Counted from the stretch's first letter, positions 1-11,521 are shown. The stretch: DNA of 64,000 nucleotides from Aulostomus chinensis (GCA_037954235.1 JBBMOA010000021.1:22662125-22726124); one strand, 5' to 3'. Notes: generated by a model not told the origin, from the sequence alone. Made by a program: numbers and translations.

Positions 1-618
1 ATGGCACCAAATCACAACAAAGTTATGTACTGACACTTTACAAGTAGAGCAGGTCCAGAACCTCACTCCTTCAATCAGTTTACACCCAACAATTCTCCAT
101 GAGCAAGCACATCCTGCAACAGCAGTGATGAAAACCTTCCTTTTAGCAGGCAGGAATGTCAAGCAGATCCAGGATCCGTGGGAACCATTTGCGATTGCTG
201 TAAGACTGCAAGAGAAGCTCAGCTTCCCCTAAAATGTCATCAAAAAAAAAAAGTGGTGAAATATGTACTGCTGTGTGTACATTTCATTGACTAAATACAC
301 ACTAGAAAGCCTTCATCTTTTGTTCAGAATCAGCGCAGCGCCACAGCGCTTTACACAGTCAGACACTCAGCTTCAACTGACTTCAATGGGGAAGCGTAGA
401 GCGGGTTGTTCCACTGCAGTGAAACGAGCCGGTCATTGGATTAAGGCTAGGCTTTGTCCCACTCATCGGACGCTCAGCATCTCTGAGGGTCTATGGGGCA
501 GTGGGCTGGCCTGGATGCTCTGCTTCTGCTTGATGACTGGATGAGCTGTCTGAGGCGGAATCTTTGTTAAAAACGACTCGCGTTGTGTTTGGCGACTCTG
601 TTCTGTCTGTTCTGTCTG
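1..618. other. Unassigned sequence, no supported gene
   Basis: I see no gene here. The only open frame of note (263-544, plus) has a low-complexity, non-conserved look, with no recognisable domain. The stretch around 330-545 has a moderate GC content and may be an old short repeat, but I cannot name it. Confidence 0.4.
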
Positions 619-1536
619 TCATGATGTAGGCCGAAAAAATGAGCTTCCGCTCCTTGAAAGACCAGTGGTGGGAACGAACATCTGCTTTGACCAGTTGGGG
701 GGAAAGAGAGCAGGAGAGCAGCCCTCTCTAACCCTAACCCTATACATAAGGAAAGAGAGGGGCAGAGATAAAGGAGGAGAGACTGATGGACAGATGGGGA
801 GGTGAACAGGTGGTGCTACGGGTGGCAGCTTGAGCCTCTTCACGTCTGTAGCCTCCTCCAGCAGCACCTGGGATCTGGGATATGGGGAGCCTGAAGGCTC
901 CGGAAAAGACGATGAGTTAGAAACAGGTATTAGTAAGAATAATGTATGACACATACAGGAGGACAGAGAGGAAAGAGAGGAGGAGAGAGAGGCCCAGTGC
1001 ATCATAGAACATCCCCCAGCAGTCTAAGCCTATAGCAGCATATCTAAGGGCCAGCCTAAGCCAGCTCTAACTGTAATCTTGATCAGAAAGGAAGGTCTTA
1101 AGTCTGCTCTTAAACCCAGAGAGGGTTCCTGTGGAACCTGGGAGACGGTTCCACAGAAGGGCAGCTTGATAGCTGAAGGCTCTGGCTCCCATTCTACTTT
1201 TAGAAACTCTAGGAACCACAAGTAACCCTGCATCCTGGGAGTGAAGGGTTCTAGCTGGATAATAGGAGACTATGAGTTCTGTCAAATATGAAGGAGCCTG
1301 ATTGTTGAGGGCTTTGTATGTTAGAAGAAGAATTATTAATTCTATTCTGAATTTGACAGGGAGCCAATGCAGAGAAGCCAGTACAGGAGAGACATGGTCT
1401 CTTCTACCAGTTCTAGTCGGGCAGAAGCTTTTTGGACCAGCTGGAGAGTCTTTAGGGACTTATTGGTGCAGCCTGATAATAGGAGGGAGTTGCAGTAATC
1501 CAGCCTGGAAGGGACAAAACCATGGACTATATTCAC
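619..1536 (-). mobile_element. 5'-truncated L2-type LINE fragment (C-terminal end of ORF2 plus 3' region)
   Basis: Minus-strand frames at 1342-1536 and 1067-1285 carry the typical C-terminal end of L2/CR1-type ORF2: SRLDYCNSLL, KSLKTLQLVQ and LHWLP-like remains, then ALLWNRLP and GFKSRLKTFL before the stop. The same block is found at the end of the intact plus-strand L2 at 9.5-9.95 kb. The copy has lost its endonuclease and polymerase core and is frameshifted at about 1290-1340. About 430 bp below the stop probably belongs to the 3'UTR; the exact 3' end was not located. Confidence 0.75.
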
Positions 1537-2620
1537 CTATCCCACAATAACCTGTTTAAACAGTTCCAGTCTAGTTTCCGCTCACTCCATAGCACTGAAT
1601 CAACACTCATCAAAATCACAAATAACCTCCTCGTGGCAGCTGATTCTGGACTCCTCACCATCCTCATCCTCATCCTCCTTGACCTGAGTGCAGCCTTTGA
1701 TACAGTCTGTCACGCCACCCTCCTCTACAAGCAAATCATCAATTCATAGGCATCACCCACACTCCATTAGACTGGTTCTCAGTACCTCTCTGGCTGCACA
1801 CAGTTCATTCAACTCATGTCCTTCAAATCCCTTCCCTCCCCTGTTACTTCAGGTGTGCCCCAGGGCTCTGTCCTGGGGCCCCTACTCGTTTTCATCTACC
1901 TCCTTCCACTTGGCAATATCTTCTGCAAATTCAAAATCAATTTCCACTGCTATGCTGACAACACCCAGCTCTATCTCACCACCAAACCCTTGCCCTCTCT
2001 CTAACCACCTTCTTTACTGATTGCATCTCTGAAATAAAAATCTGGTTCACCCAAAACTTCCTTAAATTAAACAGTGACAAAACTGAGGTTCTCCTCATTG
2101 GCACCAAATCCACCTTATCTAATACTGACAGCTTTTCTCTCACTATTGGCAACTCCACTGTTTCACCCTCCCCCGGTTAAGAGTCTGGGTGTCATTCTTG
2201 ACAGCCCACTATCCTTTAATCCCACATCAACAACACTACCCAGTCTGCCTATTTCAACTTGCAAAATATCAACCACCTCTGCCTCTCCCTCACCCCTGAC
2301 ACTGCTGCCATCCTTGTCCACAGTCTCATCACTCCCTGTCTGGACTATTGCAACTCTCTCCTCTACAACCTCCCTGACAAATCCCTCAATAAATCTCAAC
2401 TTGTCCAAAATTCAGCTGCCGGCATCATAACCCCTTCTATCCACCACATCACTCCTGTTCACCAACAGCTCCACTGGCTCCCGGTTCAGTTCCATATCCA
2501 ATTCAAAATCCTCCTGTTTACATTCAAGGATCATCCATAACCTCGCCCCCGATATTTGTCCGATCTCCTCCACAATCCCACTCCCTCCCATGGCCTAAGA
2601 TCTTCTTCCCCCATGCAGGA
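1522..2620 (+). mobile_element. Decayed L2-type LINE reverse-transcriptase fragment
   Basis: Three plus-strand frames (1522-1749, 1816-2004, 2259-2540) give an ordered but broken reverse transcriptase. They hold a template-grip segment ending in LDLSAAFDTV, then TSGVPQGSVLGPLL, then the catalytic box in the form YADNTQLYL, then the LDYCNSLL and LHWLPV blocks of the C-terminal part. The canonical box is YADD, so the second metal-binding Asp is replaced by Asn. At least two frameshifts separate the pieces. It is non-functional. Its orientation is opposite to the adjoining L2 fragment, and the two meet at about 1,520. Confidence 0.8.
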
Positions 2621-4335
2621 AATTATTGTACTAAGCCCATGAAGGCTAATGGGAGAAAAACTATCAAAGTGTATGTCTGGTCCTACAGATGCCTCTAAGG
2701 ATTCTGAGGTTATAGGTGCTATGATGTCACCTGATGGCAGGAGGAGGAGAATTTTCTATTTAAATGTAATGGTATGGGAGGCTAGGTGTCTGCCTCCTGA
2801 TTAGTGTTGGCCTATGACGCAGGCAGGTGAGAGCATAAAAGGAGGCTGGAGCTCTCCTCTCCTCCCCTGGCTCCCTGGCGTTGAGCCCCACCCACTTCGT
2901 AGTTAGCAGGTCTCCACTCTCACACAAGTAAAGGGCATGGCTGTAGTGCTGCTGCTCACGTTTTGGCTCGTGTTGGTTGGTGCTGATTTTATTTTATTTG
3001 TGTTATTAGTGGGTTGTTGTGGCTGGGTCAGTGCCCGCCGTCTCCCGCTGGAAGGCGTTTTTGTGCCCAATTTATGTGCGGTAGCGCATTCTCCCACCTT
3101 GTGGTCAAACGACACCTGAGTATCCTGATCCTCCTGCAGCCTGGACACACTGAAAAGATAAATTCCCGGGGATCGCTGCTGCTTTGCCGAGCCCTGAGAT
3201 GAGCCTCGGCTCAGGCGAACTGTAGATACTCTGAATTATTGCGGGCGGAGACCACCGCCACGTAACCTCGCGCATTGCGCTGCCTCTGCTTGCCACAGCT
3301 TTGGCACTTAACTTTAAGACTCGTCGCCTGAAAATGCTCCCTCTGCCTCGTCCTTTGCGGTCAGCCACGGGCGGCTGGACCACGAGGCACCGGGGTTATT
3401 TGGCGTCTGTCCGTGTGTGTGTGAATGTGATGTGTGTCCGCGAGTGTAATGTGACGGTGAGTGTGTATGCGGGCGTGTGAACCAAGGGGTTATAATTTTT
3501 CTGTTGATTTGTGGGATTTACTTTTCTTTATGTAATTGAAATATTATTTATCTCTGGCCAGAGGTTATTTTCTTTGATTTCCTTTTGGTTTTCGTTATTT
3601 TTAGATTTTAAGAACTAAAAGTTCTTGGGTTATTTATACTATTTATTAATTCATCAAGTCAAGATTAGTTATTGCATTTTGGTTTTCTTCAGTTCTCTAA
3701 AAAGGGTTAATTGTATCCTTAGTTAATTTGTGTTTCCCCTTTGAACCAAAGTTACTTTATATGAAGTGATGTTGTCTTGCTTTTTGTTATATTCTTTTTT
3801 TTAAACTGTTATTTTTATACTGGCTGTTTATTGTTGATGGTGGTTCCTGTATTAATTTGTTTCCTTTTCTTTTGTTACTTTAGAGCAGTTGATGGCCAGC
3901 AGTGGAGGCGGTGTCCCTGGGTGACGGTTTCCCTGTGTGACACTTGATTTGGTTTGTCTTTTCTACACTTTGTCCTGAGTTACTCACATGTGAATGGGTT
4001 GTTCTTTAACATAAAGGATTTCCTTCCCCTCTGACCCCTCTCTGCTTTGTCTTGTTTGCTGTAGGAACTATTTACCCGCCCTGGTCCCACCTTAAACTTT
4101 TAAACCCTGAAATTTTTTAAGTATTGTGCTAAAAATAAAAGTATTTGTGATAATTTATCAAACCACGTCTCCTGCTATTGAAATACTTACCTGTGTGTTC
4201 TTTTGATTTTGCTGATCATTATTCTCATTTTAGTCTACTTTAAAAGGTCCTGGGGTGAAACCCCCTAGGTGGCGTTGTTGGTTTTGTTAAAGTAGAAATA
4301 AACTCAAAATTTTCCTCCTTAACAAATTAATTAAT
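2621..4335 (+). other. 1.7-kb non-coding stretch with LTR-like signals (unproven)
   Basis: No domain-bearing frame was found. A TATA-like box (GCATAAAAGG, about 2,835) is followed downstream by TG-rich and T-rich sequence, with an AATAAA-type signal near 4,134 and a second near 4,300. This order (TATA, then poly(A) signal) is what an LTR would show. Ends of the form TGTACTAAG near 2,632 and CCTTAACA near 4,325 are roughly inverted, but I found no clean target duplication. A solo LTR is one reading; unrelated intergenic DNA is the other. Confidence 0.3.
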
Positions 4336-4842
4336 CCTTTTGTTTGTTTGGTTGGCCCGACCTCCTCGTACCGCCACGTAATAATTAGAATTTTATCATT
4401 AATAAAGTTCATGAAATATTTGCTAATCAGGGAAACAGGAATACTTGGCTCAGTAGAGCTGTGGCTCGCTGTCTGTCTGGCTACAGAACTGAAGAGGAAC
4501 CTGTGGTTGTTCTTGTGTTCCTCCAGTAATACTTTGTCGGGAGCTCTGGTTTTACAAAGGGCTTTTCCTATAAGTTTTAAGGCTCTCTTGCAGTTTGGAG
4601 CAGCACCATATTCTCTCCAGTTTGAGTTTTTTAAGTTGTCAGGTTTTGGAATTGTAACAAGAAACTTGTTTCCTTTGTTTCATGGTTTTCTTTTTTTAAT
4701 GGGGCAGTAAGGTCCAAAGTTGTTTCTAAGATGCCTGCTGCACAATCGATAAATGATCACTTTCGGAGGGGAAAAGGTTGACAACAGCATCTTCCATTAA
4801 AAATGGGACGACACTGAATTTAGTGCCAATTGAATCTCTTCC

Positions 4843-5192
4843 GGGCGGCGTGGTGGCGCAGTGGTTAGAATTGTAGCCTCACAGGAAGAAGGTTTCGGGT
4901 TCAAGCACGGGGTCTTCCTGTGTGGAGACTGCATGTTCTCCCTGTGCCTGCTTGGGTTCTCTCCAGGTACTTCAGCTTCCTCCCACAGTCCAAAGACATC
5001 AAGAGGGGACGAGGTTAATCCAGACTCTAAATTGACCGTAGGCGTGGCTGTGAGAGCCAATGGTTGTCTATATGTGTTGGCCCTGCAATGGACTGGTGAA
5101 CCCCGCCTCTTGCCTGAAGGCTGCTGGAATAGGCTCCACCCCCTGTGACCCTTAACAGGTTAAGCGATAGACAATGGATGGATGGATGGTAC
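4843..5192 (+). repeat. RTE-tail/SINE-like repeat ending in GATG units
   Basis: It begins GGGCGGCGTGGTGGCGCAG, holds the block that in fish repeats accompanies RTE/Rex3-type 3' regions (GCATGTTCTCCCTGTGC, CTTCCTCCCACAGTCCAAAG) and ends with GATGGATGGATGG. Related copies lie at 14,481, at 31,372 (minus) and at 35,738. It interrupts the old minus-strand L2. The flanks ATCTCTTCC and TACTGCTTCC may be a diverged target duplication, but this is weak. Confidence 0.7.
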
Positions 5193-5257
5193 TGCTTCCT
5201 TAAATACCGCTACCTCCTGATCAGACAAACATCTTGAAACAACAGTTTCCTCAGTGG

Positions 5258-5266
5258 AGTGTAGTC
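5258..5266. repeat. Target-site duplication AGTGTAGTC, left copy
   Basis: The nine bases AGTGTAGTC flank the minus-strand RTE element exactly, here and at 10,705-10,713. Joining the flanks restores the reading frame context of the old L2. Confidence 0.85.
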
Positions 5267-5294
5267 TTCGTCTTCGTCTTCGTCGTCCTCCGCT

Positions 5295-6833
5295 TCATCC
5301 GGTGGGTCCAGTTCCCGGGGGCAGCAGTCTCAGCAAGGAAGCCCAGACTGCCCTCTCCCCGGCCACTTCAACCAGCTCTTCCGGCAGGATCCCGAGGCGT
5401 TCCCAGGCCAGCCGAGAGATATAATCCCTCCACCGTGTCCTGGGTCGGCCTCGAGGCCTCCTCCCAGTTGGACATGCCTGGAAAACCTCCAGAGGGAGGC
5501 GTCCAGGAGGCATCCTCACCAGATGCCCGAACCACCTCAACTGGCTCCTCTCGACATGGAGGAGCAGCGGTTCTACTCTGAGTCCCTCCCGAATGACTGA
5601 GCTTCTCACCCTATCTCTAAGGGAGAGCCCAGCCACCCTGCGGAGGAAACTCATTTCGGCCGCTTGTATTCGCGATCTTGTTCTTTCGGTCATTACCCAA
5701 AGCTCATGACCATAGGTGAGGGTTGGAACGTTTATTGACCGGTAAATCAAGAGCCTCGCCTTTTGGCTAAGCTCCCTCTTCACCACAACAGACTGGTTTA
5801 GCACCCGCAAGACTGCGGATGCTGCCCCAATCCGCCTGTCAATCTCCCGCTCCACTTACCCTCACTCGTGAACAAGACCCCGAGATACTTAAACTCCTCC
5901 ACCTGAGGTAAGACCTCCCCCCCGACCCGGAGTGGGCAAACCACCCTTTTCCGGCTGAGGACCATGGCCTCAGACTTGGAGGTGCTGATTCTCATCCCAG
6001 CCGCTTCACATTCGGCTGCAGACTGTCCCAGCAAGAGCTGGAGGTCGTGGCCCGATGGCGCTAAGAGGACTACGTGATCCGCAAACAGCAAAGACGACAT
6101 CCTCCCACCACCAAACTCGACCCCCTCCACCACCCGGCTGCGCCTAGAAATTCTGTCCATAAAAGTTATGAACAGAACCGGTGACAAAGGGCAGCCTTGG
6201 CGGAGTCCAACCCTCACTGGGAACAAGTCCGACTTACTACCGGCCACGCGGACCAGACTCTCACTCCTCCGGTAGAATGGCAAAGATGGCCCTTTGTAAA
6301 GGGCCATCCAGCCCGTACTCCCGGAGTACCCCCCACAGTATGCTCCTGGGAACACGGTCGTAAGCCTTCTCCAAGTCCACAAAGCACATGTGAACTGGTT
6401 GGGCAAACTCCCATGCCCCCTCCAGCACCCTAGCGAGGGTGAAGAGCTGATCCATGGTTCCACAGCCAGGACGAAAGCCACACTGCTCCTCCTCGATCTG
6501 AGGTTCGACTATCGCCCTGACCCTCCTCTCCAGTACCCTGGTGTAGACCTTACCAGGGAGGCTGAGAAGTGTGATCCCCCAATAGTTGGAACACACCCTC
6601 TGGTCCCCTTTCTTAAAAATGGGGACCACCACCCTGGTCTGCCATTCCAAAGCCACTTCCCCCGATGTCCACGCAATGTTGCAGAGACGTGTAAGCCAAG
6701 ACACCCCCACTACATCCAGAGCCTTCAGATACCCAGGGCGGATCTCATCCACCCCTGGGGCTCTGCCACAGCGGAGTTGTTTTACTGCCTCGGCGACTTC
6801 TGCCGGACGACCCCCCCCCCCCCCCCCAAGCAC
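5295..6833 (-). pseudogene. RTE-type LINE reverse transcriptase, frameshifted
   Basis: Frames at 6,261-6,833, 5,798-6,481 and 5,295-5,855 together cover an RTE reverse transcriptase. The N-terminal part shows APGVDEIRPGYLKALD and FRPGCGTMDQ, with the first catalytic Asp region in FVDLEKAYDRV. The middle part carries RQGCPLSPVLF and the box LLFADHVVLLA, where the second Asp of FADD is replaced by His. The C-terminal part has GHELWVMTERTRSRIQ and the basic RRPRGRPRTRWRDYI motif. Two frameshifts (near 6,280 and 5,850) and the FADH change make it inactive. Compare the open copy at 40,046-43,138. Confidence 0.88.
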
Positions 6834-6980
6834 TCCCCAGACTCTGTCTCCTCCACGGAGTACTTGCTGGTGGGATTGAGGAGTTTCTCAAAGTATTCCT
6901 TCCACCGCCCAATTATCTCCCCAGTTGACGTCAGCAGCCTCCCGCCCCCACTGCAAACAGTGTGGGCAAGTTGCCGCCTT

Positions 6981-9947
6981 TATAAGCTTTATAAGCCTGC
7001 ACCCAAATCTGGAGGAGTAACTTATAGCAACTTACTTAAAATTAAAACCACTGCTCCAGCAAACCAACCCAGTAAAACTATTAAATGTGGTTTGCTTAAT
7101 ATTCGATCTCTTGCATTCAAGTCTCTCCTAGTGAACGATTTAATTACTAATTATCAGATTGGTGTATTAGCACTCACTGAAACCTGGGTGCAGCAAGATG
7201 AGTATGTTAGTTTAAATGAATCTTCCCCTCCTGGTTACATTAACTACCATGTACCTCGCACAACTGGCAGAGGAGGAGGAGTAGCTGCAATCTATCAGTC
7301 AAATTTGGTGCTTAACCCTCGACCTAAAAGTTCCTATAACTCATTTGAGAGCCTTATTGTCAGCTTTTCCCACCCAGACTGGAAAGCAGAGAAACCACTC
7401 TTACTTGCTGTGGTTTACTGTCCTCCTGCACCTTATTCTGAGTTCTTAGAAGAATTCCCTGACTTTCTGTCTAACTTGGCATTGAACTCAGACAAAGTCA
7501 TTATAGTGGGTGACTTTAACATCCATGTGGACGTCAATGATGATTCTCTGGCCACTGCGTTTAAGTCGCTTCTTGATTCTGTTGGCTTCTGTCAGAGGGT
7601 AAACAAACCCACTCACACTTTTAATCACATCCTTGATTTAGTACTCACTTATGGAATAGAAGCTGACCGCATCATAGTTCTTCCTCAGAACCCTGTCTTG
7701 TCTGATCACTCCTTAATTACATTTGAATTTACTTTAACAAATTATATCCTACCTGGGAAAAAGTCCCGCTTCAGTAGATGTCTATCTGACACTGCTGTTT
7801 CTAGATTTAAGGAGCTTATTCCAGCAGAGCTTGCTGCCACATCTTTTAATAATATATTGGGCAGTTATGCTGATTTCACCCCCTCGCAGGTAGACTATCT
7901 TGTGGACAGCACTGCAACAGCACTCCTTGGGACACTTGATGCCGTAGCTCCCCTGAAGAAGAAGGTTATCAACCAGAGAAGAATAGTTCCCTGGTACAGC
8001 CCAGAGCTGCGTGCCTTAAAACAGAAGACCAGACAACTGGAAAGGAAGACACATTCCAGCCAGCACGAAGAAGTCCGCCAAGCCTGGAAGGAGAGTTTAT
8101 TAATATATAAAAAAGAACTCCGTAATGCCAGAAACGCTTACTACTCGTCCCTGATAGAAAAGAATAAGAACAACCCCAGGTTCCTCTTCAGCACCGTGGG
8201 CAGGCTCACCAAGAACCATAGTGCTGTTGAGCCATGCATCCCCCCAACTCTCAGCAGTAACGACTTCCTTTCTTTCTTTACTGAAAAGATTGTGAATATT
8301 AGAACGAAGATTGCCAGTAATGGAGGACAGACTACAGTCCCCATAGAAGCACCTCCCAGACTTGGTGCATACTTGGACAGCTTCTCCCCCATCGACCTGT
8401 CAGAATTAAGTTCTGCAGTCGGTTCCTCCAAGTCAGCCACTTGTCTGCTGGATCCCATCCCAACAAGCCTCCTTAAGGATGCCTTCCCTCTAGTCAACAC
8501 TTCTATATTAAATCAAATTAATCTTTCCTTAGTCACGGGTTATGTGCCTCAGGCCTTTAAGGTGGCTGTCATCAACCCTTTACTTAAAAAACCTTCTCTT
8601 GACCCAGATGTGTTAGCCAACTATAGGCCAATATCCAACCTCCCCTACATCTCCAAGATCCTTGAGAAGGTTGTCCTGGAGCAGCTACATGAACATCTGC
8701 ACAGCAACGAGCTCTTTGAAGCCTTCCAATCTGGATTCAGGGAACACCATAGCACTGAAACAGCACTGGTCAGAGTCTGTAATGATCTTCTTATAGCTTC
8801 AGACAGAGGTCTTGTCTCTGTGCTTGTCCTTTTGGACCTCAGTGCTGCATTTGACACCATCGACCACAGCATCCTGCTACAGAGACTAGACCATGACATT
8901 GGGATTAAAGGAACTGCCCTAAAATGGTTTAAGTCCTACTTATCTGACAGGTTTCAGTTTGTTAATGTTAATAATGACCATTCTGAGTATAGCAGAGTTA
9001 CATATGGTGTACCACAGGGTTCAGTTTTAGGACCGATTCTCTTCACTCTTTACATGCTCCCATTAGGTGACATAATCCGGAAGCACTCGATCAACTTCCA
9101 TTGTTATGCAGATGACACACAACTTTACTTGTCGATGGAGCCAGACGACACAAGCCAGCTTACTCATCTGCAAGACTGCCTGAAAGACATTAAATCCTGG
9201 ATGTCTTCTAACTTCTTCATGCTCAATTCAGATAAAACTGAGGTAATCATTTTGGGACCTAAACACCACAGGGACACACTCTTGAATCGGATCTCTACTC
9301 TAGATGGCATCACCCTAACTTCGAGTACAACTGCAAGGAACCTTGGGGTCATTTTTGACCATGACCTTTCCTTCAGCTCCCACATAAAGCATGTGACTAG
9401 GACCGCCTTCTTCCATCTGCGAAGTATCGCTAAGATTAGGAATATCCTTTCCCAGAGTGATGCTGAAAAACTGGTGCATGCATTTATCACTTCTTGGCTG
9501 GACTACTGCAACTCTCTCCTCTCAGGATGTCCTAAATACTCTCTAAAGAGTCTCCAGCTGGTCCAGAACGCTGCAGCGAGGGTTTTGACGGGAGTTAAGA
9601 AGAGAGAACACATCTCTCCCACTTTAGCTTCTCTCCACTGGCTTCCTGTAGGATCGAGAATCGACTTCAAAGTCCTTCTGCTAACTTATAAGGCTCTCAA
9701 TGATAAAGCTCCATCCTATTTGAAAGAGCTCATTAGTCCCTACTGTCCGACCAGAGCACTCCGCTCCCAGAATGCAGGTCTTTTAGTGATTCCCAGTATC
9801 AATAAAAACAGACTGGGAGGTAGAGCCTTTAGTTACCAGGCTCCTCTGCTGTGGAACCAGCTCTCTCCATGGGTCAGAGAGGCAGACATTTTAACTATGT
9901 TTAAGTCCAGGCTTAAGACCTTCCTCTATGACAGAGCCTTCAGTTAG
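6981..9947 (+). CDS. L2-type ORF2 (apurinic endonuclease plus reverse transcriptase), no own start codon
   Basis: This 988-codon frame is uninterrupted. Residues about 35-260 form an exonuclease-endonuclease-phosphatase domain with NIRSL, LTETW (catalytic Glu), GDFNIHVD and SDHSLI (catalytic His). Residues about 480-800 form the reverse transcriptase, with NYRPISNLP, LDLSAAFDTID, GVPQGSVLGP and the intact YADDTQLYL box. The C-terminal part has LDYCNSLL, LHWLPV and FKSRLKTFL. Such proteins nick target DNA and prime reverse transcription on their own RNA. The frame continues open upstream to an ATG at 6,390, but that part is antisense RTE sequence, so it is an accidental fusion. The first Met inside the L2 itself is at 9,054, within the RT domain. 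The copy is therefore probably not translatable in full on its own. Confidence 0.85.
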   Translation, partial: YKLYKPAPKSGGVTYSNLLKIKTTAPANQPSKTIKCGLLNIRSLAFKSLLVNDLITNYQIGVLALTETWVQQDEYVSLNESSPPGYINYHVPRTTGRGGGVAAIYQSNLVLNPRPKSSYNSFESLIVSFSHPDWKAEKPLLLAVVYCPPAPYSEFLEEFPDFLSNLALNSDKVIIVGDFNIHVDVNDDSLATAFKSLLDSVGFCQRVNKPTHTFNHILDLVLTYGIEADRIIVLPQNPVLSDHSLITFEFTLTNYILPGKKSRFSRCLSDTAVSRFKELIPAELAATSFNNILGSYADFTPSQVDYLVDSTATALLGTLDAVAPLKKKVINQRRIVPWYSPELRALKQKTRQLERKTHSSQHEEVRQAWKESLLIYKKELRNARNAYYSSLIEKNKNNPRFLFSTVGRLTKNHSAVEPCIPPTLSSNDFLSFFTEKIVNIRTKIASNGGQTTVPIEAPPRLGAYLDSFSPIDLSELSSAVGSSKSATCLLDPIPTSLLKDAFPLVNTSILNQINLSLVTGYVPQAFKVAVINPLLKKPSLDPDVLANYRPISNLPYISKILEKVVLEQLHEHLHSNELFEAFQSGFREHHSTETALVRVCNDLLIASDRGLVSVLVLLDLSAAFDTIDHSILLQRLDHDIGIKGTALKWFKSYLSDRFQFVNVNNDHSEYSRVTYGVPQGSVLGPILFTLYMLPLGDIIRKHSINFHCYADDTQLYLSMEPDDTSQLTHLQDCLKDIKSWMSSNFFMLNSDKTEVIILGPKHHRDTLLNRISTLDGITLTSSTTARNLGVIFDHDLSFSSHIKHVTRTAFFHLRSIAKIRNILSQSDAEKLVHAFITSWLDYCNSLLSGCPKYSLKSLQLVQNAAARVLTGVKKREHISPTLASLHWLPVGSRIDFKVLLLTYKALNDKAPSYLKELISPYCPTRALRSQNAGLLVIPSINKNRLGGRAFSYQAPLLWNQLSPWVREADILTMFKSRLKTFLYDRAFS

Positions 9948-10614
9948 GACTGGTTCAGGTAGCTCTGAACCATTGATAGCTCTGCTGCTACAGGCTTAGA
10001 CTGCTGGGGGACACATCAGGTTACATGGAGCCCTTCCCTCCTCTCCTCTCCTCTCCCCCTCTCTCCTCCTCTCCTCCCTGCACATTTTTGGAACTGTCAT
10101 TACCATTACTTGTTGCACTTTGTAGTTTGGCCTTGGTGTCTCGCAGTCTCTCTGTGTTTCCACAGATCCACCAGAGCCCCAACCGCCGCCTGCATCGCCC
10201 CCCCCCCTCTTATTCCCTACTGTTACACTGGCCTGCGCTCCCCTTCCATGAACCAGTCTGCCATCCAGTCCCCCTTCAAGCTGGCTTGCTCTCCCTGCCT
10301 CCCCTACCAGAAGCTTCCTTCTTCAGCTGTTATTAACATTTCCGTGTTTCCCACATTTTGTATTGTAAACTGTTTTCTTGTCTGTAACAACATCTACTGC
10401 ACGTCTGTCCGTCCTGGGTGAGGGATCCCTCCTCTGTTGCTCACCCTGAGGTTTCTCAGATTTTTCCCTGTTAAAAGGGTTTTCTATGGAGTTTTTCCTC
10501 AGTCGATGTGAGGGTCTAAGGGCAGAGGATGTTGTTATGATGCCATGTGAAGCCCTTTGAGACAAACTGTTTGTGAAAACGGGCTCTACAAATAAAATTG
10601 CCTTGCCTTGCCTT
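6981..10614 (+). mobile_element. L2-type LINE with a complete endonuclease-RT frame, 5'-truncated
   Basis: The element begins abruptly at 6,981 inside the RTE copy and ends with a TTGCC-repeat tail (ATTGCCTTGCCTTGCC) at about 10,614. GCCTT occurs at both edges (6,976-6,980 and 10,615-10,619) as the probable target duplication. The 3'UTR (9,948-10,600) includes an AAATAAAATTG segment. A truncated copy of the same 3' end lies inverted at 63,630. The undamaged frame suggests a fairly recent insertion. Confidence 0.88.
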
Positions 10615-11078
10615 GCCTTCCCCCCCTGAGGCAACGGAAGGTTTGCCAGAACATTTTTGGAGCCGACCGATAGTCGTTCTCCATGGCCTCACCGAACTCT
10701 TCCCAGTGTAGTCGATTAGTACAATTTCAAAAGTGATTAATTGATGGCCAGATAAAAAGAGTTCTGTGGAAATGATGAACTTTGATTCCATATGTTAGGA
10801 TGAGGTCAAGGGTGTGGTGATGACAGTGAGTGGTTTAATGAACAGACAAACTGAGAATCAGGCTTTAAAATGAATTGAAACCTATTTTTTGGCTTGGGAT
10901 TTATTACTTGACTTCTGTCAAAAATAGCAACTCCACCTCCCTGGCCAGAGCCTTGAGGAATATGAATGTTAATATGACTGGGAGGAGTGGATTCATTTAG
11001 ACTAACATACTCATCACGCAGCCAGGTTTCAGTGAGACACAGCAGGTCAATGCAACTGTCAAATATGAATTCATATAC

Positions 11079-11521
11079 TGTCACGACCCGGCTCACAGAT
11101 CGTGACATCGAAGGAGGGAAACGCGGAGTCAACGTCACACACAACTAATAATTTATTATTAATAACGCAAAATCAACACAAGGCAAACCATAATGTACAG
11201 TGGAGTGTGGTTATCAGTAGTGTCAGTGGTGAGTGCGAGTGTGTGCATGAGTGTACAGGGGGTGTGTGTGTGCGGTGTGATGGATGCAGAGAACTAAACA
11301 AGACATAACTGAAGAAACACAACCATCGCTCCGACGTGGGCCAGGAGGAGTGAGCGAGAGCCCGTCGGCCAGGTTGGCCGCCTGCTTTATAGCTGGGAGA
11401 CGCCCGGGCCCAGGTGCTCCCAATTAGTCAGCAGCACTGCCCCGTAAAGCTCCAACCTGGGAAGGGAAGGAAGTCACAAATGATGCCACGCCCCCATGCC
11501 CATGACCATGGGGACGTGACA
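11079..11521 (-). mobile_element. Solo LTR (minus orientation), 4-bp target duplication ATAC
   Basis: The element starts TGTCACGACCC and ends GGGGACGTGACA, so the ends are inverted and of TG...CA form. ATAC precedes it (11,075-11,078) and follows it (11,522-11,525). Read on the minus strand it has a TATAAA box (about 11,390) and later an AATAAA signal (about 11,150), roughly 75 bp before the 3' end, the order expected in an LTR. It sits in the endonuclease part of the old minus-strand L2. A gypsy-type origin is likely from size and the 4-bp duplication but is inferred. Confidence 0.82.

Larger units (their letters stand above)
5267..10704 (-). mobile_element. 5'-truncated RTE/Rex3-like LINE split by a plus-strand L2
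   Basis: Minus-strand copy of the same family as 40,025-43,345. The 3' end at 5,267 has a (GACGAA)n-like tail. The element runs to 6,980, is interrupted by the L2 (6,981-10,614), and resumes at 10,615-10,704 with sequence that is contiguous in the 40-kb copy (for example the block TTTGCCAGAAC next to the insertion point). The copy is 5'-truncated and lacks the endonuclease. A 9-bp target duplication (AGTGTAGTC) brackets it. Confidence 0.88.

Noticed and set aside
728..746. CTAACCCTAACCCTATAC as telomere-like sequence
   Set aside because: Only two units, and the short match near 44,902 is similar. Not enough for an interstitial telomere.
6390..6980. N-terminal 197 codons of the long plus-strand frame as protein
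   Set aside because: They are the antisense of an RTE reverse transcriptase, and the same antisense openness is seen at 41,141-41,680.
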